DNA of 45,150 nt, taken from Desulfobacterales bacterium. Lineage in GTDB: Bacteria; Desulfobacterota; Desulfobulbia; Desulfobulbales; JAGXFP01. Below, one piece after another: positions 17,930 to 24,456 of the stretch; the stretch's first letter is position 1; the number at the start of each line of letters is the position of its first letter. A model generated the notes under the pieces. The model was not told where the DNA came from. It saw only the letters and a program-made list of their open reading frames with translations, and did no database searches. A program made the position numbers and the translations under genes. The stretch is taken from positions 1-45,150 of the forward strand of contig JAGXFP010000051.1 in NCBI GenBank assembly GCA_024637225.1, written 5' to 3'.

Positions 17930-17958
17930 TTTATATCATCACCCTACCCAAAAAGCAA
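17930..17958 (-). promoter_or_regulatory. Sigma-70-type promoter of tRNA-Leu
   Basis: On the minus strand, TTGCTT is separated by 17 bases from TATAAA, which lies about 30 bases before the mature tRNA 5' end. The -10 box has one mismatch to consensus and the -35 box two or three. Spacing and position make it the best candidate. Confidence 0.55.
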
Positions 17959-18049
17959 CTTCCGATTTAGTTTCGGAATTACCGCCGAATTTTCAACTCT
18001 TCCAACAGAACCATTTTGCCGAAACGGCCAGAGACGGCTCTCCTACCCC

Positions 18050-18214
18050 TTAATCGGCTGGCGGGGAGTTTTTCTTTTTACCGCCCCGGACGCCAAGCAT
18101 CAAGGCCGTGGCAACCAGCCGGACGGCGCGGAAGACGAGGGTTGCCCCGAAAGCGGCGGCGCCCGTAATAATCGCTTTCCGCAGGAAGGGGCTATCTCCG
18201 CCTTTCCCGTTCAT
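18050..18214 (-). CDS. Small membrane protein coupled to the cation transporter gene
   Basis: 54 residues from the ATG at 18214 (MNGKGGDSPFLRK...). The start overlaps the stop of the preceding transporter gene as ATGA, with GGAGGAG just upstream, so translation is probably coupled. It has one moderately hydrophobic segment (AIITGAAAFGATLVF...LVATALMLGV) flanked by basic residues, consistent with one or two short membrane helices. No family is recognised. The coupling suggests a role with the transporter, but this is inference. Confidence 0.65.
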   Translation of the reverse strand: MNGKGGDSPFLRKAIITGAAAFGATLVFRAVRLVATALMLGVRGGKKKNSPPAD

Positions 18215-19107
18215 CCACTCTCCTCCCGGCAGGGATCCTGATGGATAATGATATCGGCGCCCGGAGCAATCTTGCAAATCTCGTTCTCCACCTCCTTGGC
18301 AATCCGGTGCGACTCGGCCAGGAGCATGTCCCCCTTCATTTCAAGATGAAGCTGAATAATCTTGGTCTGGCCGGAAAGGCGGGTTCGGATGTCATGGACT
18401 CCCTCAACCCCTTCGTTTGCCATGGCAACCGCGAAAATCCGTTTTTCAAGCTCGGGCGGCAACTTGCAGTCCAACAGAAACTGGCTGGAATCGTAACCAA
18501 TCCGCCAGGCGTTATAGAGAACCACCAGAGCGATCGCGACGGCAATCAGCGGATCGAGAACCGCCCAACCCATGGCGGCCAGGGCCAGAGCCAGGACGGT
18601 ACCCAGGTTGGTGAACAGATCGGCGGAATAGTGCAACGAATCGGCCTTAATGGCCATACTGCCGGTCCGCCGCACCACCATGCGTTGAAACAAGACCAGG
18701 CCGGCGGTAAGCAGCAGCGCAAAGATCATCACCCCTATACTGAATCCGCCGACCTCAAGGGGAAGAGGGTCGATGACTCGCCTTACCGCCTGGATAAGAA
18801 TGAAAAGGGCGGAGCCGGCAATAAACAAAGACTGTCCGAGGCCGGCCAGGTATTCGGCCTTGCCGTGACCGAAGGGATGATCGCTGTCGGCGGTTTTCTG
18901 GGAGTAGCGGATCGCCAGCAGATTAATAGTCGAAGCGGCTCCGTCAAGCAGGGAATCAGCCATGGAGGCCAGCACGCTAAGGGAACCGGTAAGCAGCCAG
19001 ATCCATGTCTTGACCAGCAGCAGAACCAGGGCAACAGTCACCGAGACCACCGAAGCGGTCCTGATCAGCTGTGCATTTTTGATTATGTTATTATCAATGT
19101 CGGTCAT
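18211..19107 (-). CDS. Cation diffusion facilitator (CDF) family efflux transporter
   Basis: 298 residues from the ATG at 19107. CDF hallmarks: the helix II metal site D51-x3-D55 (ADSLLDGAAS), DHPFGHGKAEY at 76-86, a later HYSADLFTN (H-x3-D) on helix V, and a C-terminal cytoplasmic domain of the ferredoxin-like type with ...VHDIRTRLSG.... Family function: proton-driven export of Zn2+, Fe2+, Mn2+ or similar ions from the cytoplasm. The metal cannot be assigned. A 126-base palindromic repeat ends only 7 bases upstream of the ATG, leaving no Shine-Dalgarno; a start inside the repeat (19191) would add 28 repeat-encoded residues and is less likely to be native. Confidence 0.9.
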   Translation of the reverse strand: MTDIDNNIIKNAQLIRTASVVSVTVALVLLLVKTWIWLLTGSLSVLASMADSLLDGAASTINLLAIRYSQKTADSDHPFGHGKAEYLAGLGQSLFIAGSALFILIQAVRRVIDPLPLEVGGFSIGVMIFALLLTAGLVLFQRMVVRRTGSMAIKADSLHYSADLFTNLGTVLALALAAMGWAVLDPLIAVAIALVVLYNAWRIGYDSSQFLLDCKLPPELEKRIFAVAMANEGVEGVHDIRTRLSGQTKIIQLHLEMKGDMLLAESHRIAKEVENEICKIAPGADIIIHQDPCREESG

Positions 19108-19113
19108 TTTAAT

Positions 19114-19239
19114 GATGGCGTCGCAAAAAACGCCAGCTCCCGCGTTGCTGCAAATTGTCTCGTCATTGCAGCGTACTGAAGTACGCTTCATTCCTCGAAA
19201 TTCGCGCGCCTTGGATCTGACGATTTTTGCTTAGCCATC
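19114..19239. repeat. Palindromic GTAC-centred repeat, copy A
   Basis: Starts GATGGCGTCGCAAAAAACG and ends TTTTTGCTTAGCCATC, with GCGTACTGAAGTACGC at the centre. The two halves are imperfect inverse copies, so the transcript can form one long hairpin. It is almost identical to 19942-20067 and 26686-26811. It ends 7 bases upstream of the transporter start codon. Confidence 0.9.
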
Positions 19240-19245
19240 CTGTTT

Positions 19246-19300
19246 TACCCACAAGGCATAAGTTTCGTACGAGCAGGCAAGCTGCTCAACTCAGCTTTAA
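19246..19300 (+). repeat. Dispersed repeat family 2, copy 1
   Basis: Begins TACCCACAAGGCATAAG, contains TTTCGTACGAGCAGGCAAG and ends ACTCAGCTTTAA. Other copies lie at 28407-28460 (inverted) and 34023-34078. It has no coding capacity. Confidence 0.85.
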
Positions 19301-19317
19301 CTTTTTGCGGGTTTGTA

Positions 19318-19914
19318 TCAATCCCCATGATCCTGCTCGGCGAAGGACTGAACCTGATAAGTTCCGACTGCAAGCTTACCCCGGCGCCATTCGTCGACCG
19401 GCAGACCGGCTTTCAGACACAGATGGGAGAGAAATTCGGCGGGATCGGGGAGCTGTTTCCATACTTGGGGTAAAAATGTAGCCGTCGCCTCTCCCAGTCG
19501 AATGATGACGCCATCGAGGCCCGGACGCAAGCGGCAGATAAGATCATTGCCGTCATCGTAGTGCATGGGTTGCGGCTCTGAAAGAACGCTGACCTCGATA
19601 TCGATCCTGGCCAATTCCTCTGGCGTTACCCGGCTGAAACGGTAATCGTTGAAGGCGGCGTTGACCGCGTTTTCCCTCACTCCGTCGATCAGGGGCTGGG
19701 TTCCGACCAGGCTGCCGATACAGCCGCGCAGCTGCCCCTCGAGGTGCAAGGTGACAAATACTCCCAATTTCTCCCGGAATACCGGGGCCTGCAAATCTTC
19801 CTCTGACATTTGCGGCTCTTCGGCGGGGACGGGAAGGTGCAACTCTTCCATAATGGCTTTTCTGGCAGTTACAATCAGGATTCGACCCTGGGCGTTATCG
19901 AGGGGTTTCGTCAT
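19318..19914 (-). CDS. amrA: AMMECR1-domain protein (AmmeMemoRadiSam system protein A)
   Basis: 198 residues of the AMMECR1 family, with the signature LRGCIGS at 62-68, a following AF.DYRFSRVTPEEL segment, and ISVLSEP-like and WRRGKLAVGTYQVQ motifs. Many genomes carry this domain beside a MEMO1-like protein and a radical SAM protein (AmmeMemoRadiSam); neither partner is in this window, so here it is alone. Biochemical function is not established for the family. The ATG at 19914 lies 28 bases from the end of palindromic repeat copy B. Confidence 0.85.
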   Translation of the reverse strand: MTKPLDNAQGRILIVTARKAIMEELHLPVPAEEPQMSEEDLQAPVFREKLGVFVTLHLEGQLRGCIGSLVGTQPLIDGVRENAVNAAFNDYRFSRVTPEELARIDIEVSVLSEPQPMHYDDGNDLICRLRPGLDGVIIRLGEATATFLPQVWKQLPDPAEFLSHLCLKAGLPVDEWRRGKLAVGTYQVQSFAEQDHGD

Positions 19915-19941
19915 TTATTGATCTCACTGGAATTCAGAATT

Positions 19942-20091
19942 GATGGCGTCGCAAAAAGTCGCCAGCTCCCGCGTTGCTGCAAATTTTCTCGTCATTGCAG
20001 CGTACTGAAGTACGCTTCATTCCTCGAAATTCGCGCGCCTTGGATCTGACGATTTTTGCTTAGCCATCCCGAAACTTTTTGCGACGCCATC
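19942..20091. repeat. Palindromic GTAC-centred repeat, copy B, with full outer ends
   Basis: The 126-base core as in copy A, then CCCGAAACTTTTTGCGACGCCATC, so that the whole unit has 18-base terminal inverted repeats (GATGGCGTCGCAAAAAGT). The flanks read AGAATT directly on both sides, which looks like a 6-base target-site duplication. No open frame is inside, so any movement would need a transposase elsewhere. Confidence 0.9.
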
Positions 20092-20236
20092 AGAATTGAG
20101 GAGGCCGTGGCCGGCAGAAAAGTTTTCAAGGCAGTCCCTCTGGAATCCGGCCAAACAGCAAACGCCGGGCCACATTAATCGCAACCGATCACGATATTAT
20201 CCGCCCAGGAAACGTGCATGCCTGTAACCGATTTTA

Positions 20237-20272
20237 AAAAAAACCTCCCGTCTTTTCGCAAAAGACGGGAGG
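20237..20272 (-). terminator. Intrinsic terminator of the HesB-like selenoprotein gene
   Basis: A perfect 13-base-pair stem (CCTCCCGTCTTTT / AAAAGACGGGAGG) with a GCG loop, followed on the minus strand by a run of eight T. It lies about 30 bases after the stop codon. Confidence 0.92.
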
Positions 20273-20304
20273 CCGTGGTTTCTAATAAATATCCAGTTGC
20301 TGAA

Positions 20305-20640
20305 TCAGCCGCATCCGGACCCGCAGCTGCCGCTGCTGCAACTGCCGCCGGCGCCGCTGACCGGGATCGTGGATGATATCGAAAATCCGGATCTCATGCC
20401 GCTCTCGACAAAATCAACCTTGATATCTCCGCAATCCTTCATTAAGTCGTTGTCCACCAGAAAGGTGAGTCCATCCTGTTCCATTTTCGTGTCGTTATCT
20501 TTTGGCTCATCCAGAGCCAATCCCAAAGAGGGACCAGCTCAGCCGCCCTGCATCAAGGCGACCCGCAAAGCGGAATCGACACTGTTCTGCGCCATGTAAT
20601 CCTTCAGATTGGATACTGCCAAATCGGTAACTTCCAACAT
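20305..20640 (-). CDS. HesB/IscA-like selenoprotein (in-frame UGA = Sec34)
   Basis: 111 residues if the TGA at 20539-20541 is read as selenocysteine. The ATG at 20640 is preceded by GGAGGG at the right distance. The frame reads MLEVTDLAVSNLKDYMAQ, then LRVALMQGG-U-AGPSLGLALDE, then FLVDNDL, and ends in a Cys-rich tail (SCSSGSCGSGCG). This is the HesB/IscA fold, in which the residue replaced by UGA is the first conserved ligand Cys (GGCAG or GGCSG in ordinary members). HesB-like selenoproteins are a documented family in Deltaproteobacteria and some other bacteria. A SECIS-like stem-loop follows the UGA. Without recoding, the gene would appear as a 73-residue fragment starting at 20526. Its role is presumed to be Fe-S or redox-related and is not proven. 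Confidence 0.9.
20502..20520 (-). promoter_or_regulatory. Bacterial SECIS element
   Basis: Starting 18 bases after the UGA, the transcript reads UUGGCUC-UGGAU-GAGCCAA: a perfect 7-base-pair stem with a 5-base loop whose second base is G. Bacterial SECIS elements are small hairpins about 16-37 bases beyond the UGA with a G in the first two loop positions, so this fits. A weaker hairpin directly after the UGA (GCUGGUCCC with GGGAUUGGC) would compete with it. Confidence 0.75.
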
Positions 20641-20944
20641 TGTCAAACCCTCCAACTGTATTAATAATATGAAAACAAAATTTTAATGCCCAGGGCAAAA
20701 ATCTGCATAATACCCGACCATGCTTTACAAACAAGCGCACTATCGAAGTCAGGAAATAAATACCTTATAAACATTATGCTATACTATATATATCTCTTAG
20801 GGAAACTGTCAATGATGCGTCTTAAGAAATTGTTTAAATAATTTACCAGAGAATACCTTTTTTGCTAATCGCAACCCCGATTTTTTGATAAATTATTCAT
20901 TGGGACCAAAAAACTCCATATCAAAAAAACACAGGAAATCCGAC
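20641..20944. other. Divergent intergenic region, AT-rich
   Basis: About 300 bases between the divergent selenoprotein and phosphofructokinase genes. It is strongly AT-rich, with TATGCTATACTATATATAT near 20773-20793, which could supply -10 elements. I cannot fix either promoter with confidence, and no repeats or genes are seen. Confidence 0.4.
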
Positions 20945-22042
20945 ATGAACAGAATCGTGATCTCAACCGGCGGCGGAGATGCGCCCGGACTTAACGCCGT
21001 AATATATTCGGTGGTGAAATCCTCCCTGGCCCGGGGCTGGGAAGTCTACGGAAGCAAAAGCGGCTACCGGGGGCTCATTGAACCCGACGAGCTGATCAGG
21101 CTCACCGCCGATCAGGTTAGGGATATAACCTCCACGGGAGGCACCATCCTTGGTTCAACCAACAAAGGCAATCCCTTTGCGATGCCGGTGGAAAACGAGG
21201 CCGGAGAAATCCTGTTAAGAGATATTTCCGATCGGATCATGACCAATTTTACCAGAATGGGCTTTTCGTGCCATATAGCGGTCGGCGGGGACGGCAGTCT
21301 GGAGATAGCCCACAGGTTCGCGGTTGAGAAAGGAATGCCGGTAATCGGCGTCCCCAAGACCATCGACAATGACCTGGAAGCAACCCAGATGACCTTCGGT
21401 TTCGATACCGCCGTCTCGACCGCCACCGAGGCAATAGACAAGCTCCACTCGACCGCGAAATCCCATGACCGGGTCATGGTCGTTGAAGTGATGGGACGGG
21501 ATTCGGGCTGGATAGCCCTAAGTTCCGGGATCTCCGGGGGGGCGGATGTCATCCTGATCCCCGAAATTCCCTTCAATATCAAAACTATTTCCCGCAAAAT
21601 CGCCGACAACGAACTTGACGGCAAACTTTACACCATCATAGTGGTAGCCGAAGGGGCCAGTGCCGAGGAATCTGGAAAAATCCACAAAAAGACGGAACAA
21701 AGCGAGATCGGCCGCCAGGAACTCCTGCTCGGCGGCATTGGTGAATGGGTGGCGGCGAAAGTTAGGGAAAGCTCCGGCAAAGATACCCGATCGTTGGTCC
21801 TCGGCCACCTCCAGCGCGGCGGCTCGCCTACCACCTTCGACCGCCTCCTCGCCCTGCGCTTTGGCGCGGCGGCCGTGAGGATGGCGGAGAATAGCCAATT
21901 CGACCAGATGGTATCCCTGGTCAACGGCGAAATGGAAGCCGTGCCCCTGGCCGACGCCATCAGGGAAAGGAAAAAGGTGCCGCTCAACAGCGACAAGGTA
22001 ATGACCGCCAGAGAGATAGGCATCTGCCTGGGGGATTACTGA
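20945..22042 (+). CDS. pfkA: 6-phosphofructokinase (ATP- or PPi-dependent, mixed signature)
   Basis: 365 residues from the ATG at 20945, chosen over an in-frame upstream start because CAGGAAA precedes it and ISTGGGDAPGLNAVI is the family N-terminus. Glycolytic enzyme phosphorylating fructose 6-phosphate. Motifs: GGDGS at 114-118, PKTIDND at 137-143, MGRDSGWIAL near 188, and GHLQRGGSPTTFDR near 283. In the usual scheme Gly in GGDGS marks ATP enzymes and Lys in PKTID marks PPi enzymes. This protein has both, a combination known in a separate branch that includes ATP-using members, so the donor cannot be assigned from sequence. No operon partner is visible. Confidence 0.92.
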   Translation: MNRIVISTGGGDAPGLNAVIYSVVKSSLARGWEVYGSKSGYRGLIEPDELIRLTADQVRDITSTGGTILGSTNKGNPFAMPVENEAGEILLRDISDRIMTNFTRMGFSCHIAVGGDGSLEIAHRFAVEKGMPVIGVPKTIDNDLEATQMTFGFDTAVSTATEAIDKLHSTAKSHDRVMVVEVMGRDSGWIALSSGISGGADVILIPEIPFNIKTISRKIADNELDGKLYTIIVVAEGASAEESGKIHKKTEQSEIGRQELLLGGIGEWVAAKVRESSGKDTRSLVLGHLQRGGSPTTFDRLLALRFGAAAVRMAENSQFDQMVSLVNGEMEAVPLADAIRERKKVPLNSDKVMTAREIGICLGDY

Positions 22043-22154
22043 ACAAACGCTCCTGATTCAAGATCGGGCATGCCAACACCACAGCCTGTGGTTATCGCTT
22101 TCAGTTGATAAACAGGACTGGGCCTGGTCGCATGTTCGCTGATCAATTACATTA

Positions 22155-22200
22155 CCGATGGCGTCGCCATCCCCTGACTTTTTTGCGGGTCTGCCAAACT
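22155..22200. repeat. Collapsed copy of the palindromic repeat
   Basis: GATGGCGTCGCCATCCCC is followed by TGACTTTTTTGCGGGTCTG, which joins the left terminus of the family directly to a degraded right terminus. It appears to be a deletion remnant. Confidence 0.5.
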
Positions 22201-22338
22201 TTATAGCAACCAATATGATTTTTTTGATGAATTTTCCGAAAAAAGCAACTAAGCTCGGCAAAACTGACCATTCATTGATTAAAGGCAAGTTGTATGGTAT
22301 GAAGGTAGGTCCTTTTCTCAACCGATAAGAGCCGTGAA

Positions 22339-22752
22339 ATGAAAGAAAAAACAACGAAAAAAATACTACGTATGACCAACCAGCGCAGGGTAATTCTGGA
22401 AGAATTGTCCAAGATTTACTTCCATCCGACCGCCAGCGATGTCTACGACATAGTCAGAAAAAAACTGCCTAACGTCAGTCTCGGCACGGTGTACCGTAAT
22501 CTTGAGCTGCTGAGCAGCTGCCGGACCATCCAAAAACTGGACTTCGGTGAGCCCCATAAAAGATTCGACGGCAATCCCGAACCCCATTACCACATCAATT
22601 GCAGCCGGTGCGGCCGGGTTGACGATGCGCCTATCGAATTAAAGCCCGAGCTGGAAAAAGAGGCGGAAAAAATCAGCGGATATCGGATAGACAGCCACCA
22701 CATCTCCTACAGCGGTCTCTGCCCCGACTGCGTATCCGCTCCCGATCAATAG
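22339..22752 (+). CDS. perR: Fur-family regulator, PerR-like
   Basis: 137 residues: an N-terminal winged helix with the recognition helix around VSLGTVYRNLELL (46-58), then a C-terminal metal-binding and dimer domain. Structural zinc pairs are C88/C91 (CSRC) and C128/C131 (CPDC). The regulatory site residues H29, D77 (in RFDG), H83 and H85 match the PerR pattern, where Asp follows RF, rather than Fur. Family function: metal-dependent repression relieved by peroxide oxidation of the site His residues. The regulator lies alone; no catalase or peroxiredoxin gene is beside it here. The PerR assignment rests on residues seen, not on targets. Confidence 0.85.
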   Translation: MKEKTTKKILRMTNQRRVILEELSKIYFHPTASDVYDIVRKKLPNVSLGTVYRNLELLSSCRTIQKLDFGEPHKRFDGNPEPHYHINCSRCGRVDDAPIELKPELEKEAEKISGYRIDSHHISYSGLCPDCVSAPDQ

Positions 22753-22792
22753 CAGCCGCGTCCCCTGCCAAACCTCCCGCCCGAATTCCCGA

Positions 22793-23122
22793 TCAACTAT
22801 CCTTTACACTGCTCCCCTTTTCCCGGCAATCATCCATATAATCCTGCCATTCCTGGGGAAGCATGGTTTTCTTTCTGGTATTGCACTCCTTGCAGGAGGG
22901 GGCCAGGTTGTTTTTGGTGCTGGCGCCTCCCCTGGTCAGGGGTACCACATGGTCCATGGTCAATTTCGCCGGCGGAGTCTGTCCGCCGCAGTAATAGCAG
23001 CGCCCCTCGCCGATCTTGTTCCGCCACCAGCGGCTCTTGCGGAGCTCACGTGCCTTGGCCTTCTCACGACGAAGGGTGTCATCATCGATGCCGGCAAAAG
23101 ATATTCCTTCGTCCCAACTCAT
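22793..23122 (-). CDS. HNH endonuclease domain protein
   Basis: 109 residues from the ATG at 23122, which overlaps the folC stop as ATGA. The domain is intact: C42/C45 (CYYC) and C77/C80 (CKEC) for structural zinc, DH at 57-58 and the Asn pair at 71-72 of the HNH core (LTMDHVVPLTRGG, NNLAPSCKECN). It is of the stand-alone McrA-like type found widely in bacteria, with DNA as the presumed substrate and no defined role. It is translated as the last gene of the uvrD-folC-HNH string. A longer frame reaching 23383 lies entirely inside folC and is not supported. Confidence 0.85.
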   Translation of the reverse strand: MSWDEGISFAGIDDDTLRREKAKARELRKSRWWRNKIGEGRCYYCGGQTPPAKLTMDHVVPLTRGGASTKNNLAPSCKECNTRKKTMLPQEWQDYMDDCREKGSSVKDS

Positions 23123-24456
23123 CCGATCAGTTCTCCCAAGAGGATCTGCCGGGCCGCGCCGACCAGATAAAGAGAACCGGCCACACAGATCAAATCGTCG
23201 CCGCCGGTGATTTGCCGGGCCTTGGCCAGGGCGTTTCCGACCCCATCGACGCAGACGGCTTTCCCTCGATATTCCGCGGGTAAAGCGGCGGCCAAAACCT
23301 CGGGGGGCGCGGAGCGTTCCTCTTCCGGTCTGGTGAAGATCAGGATATCGCACAGGGAGGCAACCGTTGCCAGGGAAGAGCAATAGTCCTTGTCGGCCAT
23401 AGTGGCCCAGACCATGACGAGTTTATCGAAATCGTCCCGGCCGCGCAGATAGCCGGCCAGGGATTCGACGCCGGCGGGATTGTGGGCGCCGTCCAGCAGG
23501 TAGCGCCGGTAGCCGGAGCCGCCCGGATTTTCCCGGGGACAGTCAATTTTTTCCAGGTCCGGTTCACTCAGGCAGAAACTCTCCAGACGGCCGGGCCAGC
23601 TGACCTTGGGCAAGGCGGTCCGGATTGTCTGTTCGGCTACCGGAAAACCTTTTTCGGCGAGGATCTCCAGAGCGGCAAGGGCAATAGCGCCGTTAGCCAG
23701 CTGATAGCCACCCGCCAGAGCGCTCCGAAGGCCGGTCAGTGAACCTGTAGCGCCGACAGCTCTATATCCCCAGAGGGCGCCGGTTTCCGGCTCATGATAA
23801 AAATCGCGGCCGGCCAGGTAGAGGGGGGCGTTCCGTTCACGGCAGGTTTTCTCCACCACCTCGAGACTTTCATCCGGCGCCACCCCGGAGATTACCGGCA
23901 CGGCCGGTTTGATAATCCCCGCCTTCTCGCGGGCCACATCGGCCAGGGTATTGCCCAAGTGCGCTTCATGGTCCATGGAGACATTGGTGATGATACCGAC
24001 CAAGGGAGTAACGACATTGGTGGCGTCGAGACGGCCGCCCAGCCCCACTTCCAGGATAACCAGATCAACCTGGCGCTCGGCAAACCAGAGCAGGGCCAGG
24101 GCGGTGGTGAATTCGAAATAGGTGATCTGCCGCCCGGCCAGGCAATCCCTGATCGCGGTGGCATGGCCGGCAAATTCCTGCTCGGAAATATAGGCCTCGT
24201 TGATTTTAAACCTTTCCCGAACCGACGAAAGATGCGGCGAGGTATAGAGACCCACTTGGTAGCCGGCCTCGGCCAGAATCGCGAGCAGATGGGCCGCCAC
24301 TGAACCCTTGCCGTTGGTGCCCGCCACGTGGATGAACTGTAATTTTTCCTGGGGCTGCCCGACGCTCTCCAGAAAGGCGCGCATCGAATCAAGCCCCAGC
24401 TTGATCTTGAAAAACTGCAGATCATCGAGATATGACCAGGCCTGCCGGTAATCCAT
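23119..24456 (-). CDS. folC: Bifunctional folylpolyglutamate synthase/dihydrofolate synthase
   Basis: 445 residues from the ATG at 24456 (a GTG lies one codon earlier). It adds glutamate to folates and to dihydropteroate. The P-loop HVAGTNGKGSVAAH is at about 43-56, followed by TSPHL (omega loop region), EVGLGGRLDATNVV and a NVSMDHEAHLG segment, with the C-terminal substrate domain carrying LLDGAHNPAGVESL. The length is normal. The start overlaps the helicase stop as TGATG, and its own stop overlaps the HNH start, so all three are probably made from one mRNA with coupled translation. Confidence 0.95.
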   Translation of the reverse strand: MDYRQAWSYLDDLQFFKIKLGLDSMRAFLESVGQPQEKLQFIHVAGTNGKGSVAAHLLAILAEAGYQVGLYTSPHLSSVRERFKINEAYISEQEFAGHATAIRDCLAGRQITYFEFTTALALLWFAERQVDLVILEVGLGGRLDATNVVTPLVGIITNVSMDHEAHLGNTLADVAREKAGIIKPAVPVISGVAPDESLEVVEKTCRERNAPLYLAGRDFYHEPETGALWGYRAVGATGSLTGLRSALAGGYQLANGAIALAALEILAEKGFPVAEQTIRTALPKVSWPGRLESFCLSEPDLEKIDCPRENPGGSGYRRYLLDGAHNPAGVESLAGYLRGRDDFDKLVMVWATMADKDYCSSLATVASLCDILIFTRPEEERSAPPEVLAAALPAEYRGKAVCVDGVGNALAKARQITGGDDLICVAGSLYLVGAARQILLGELIG

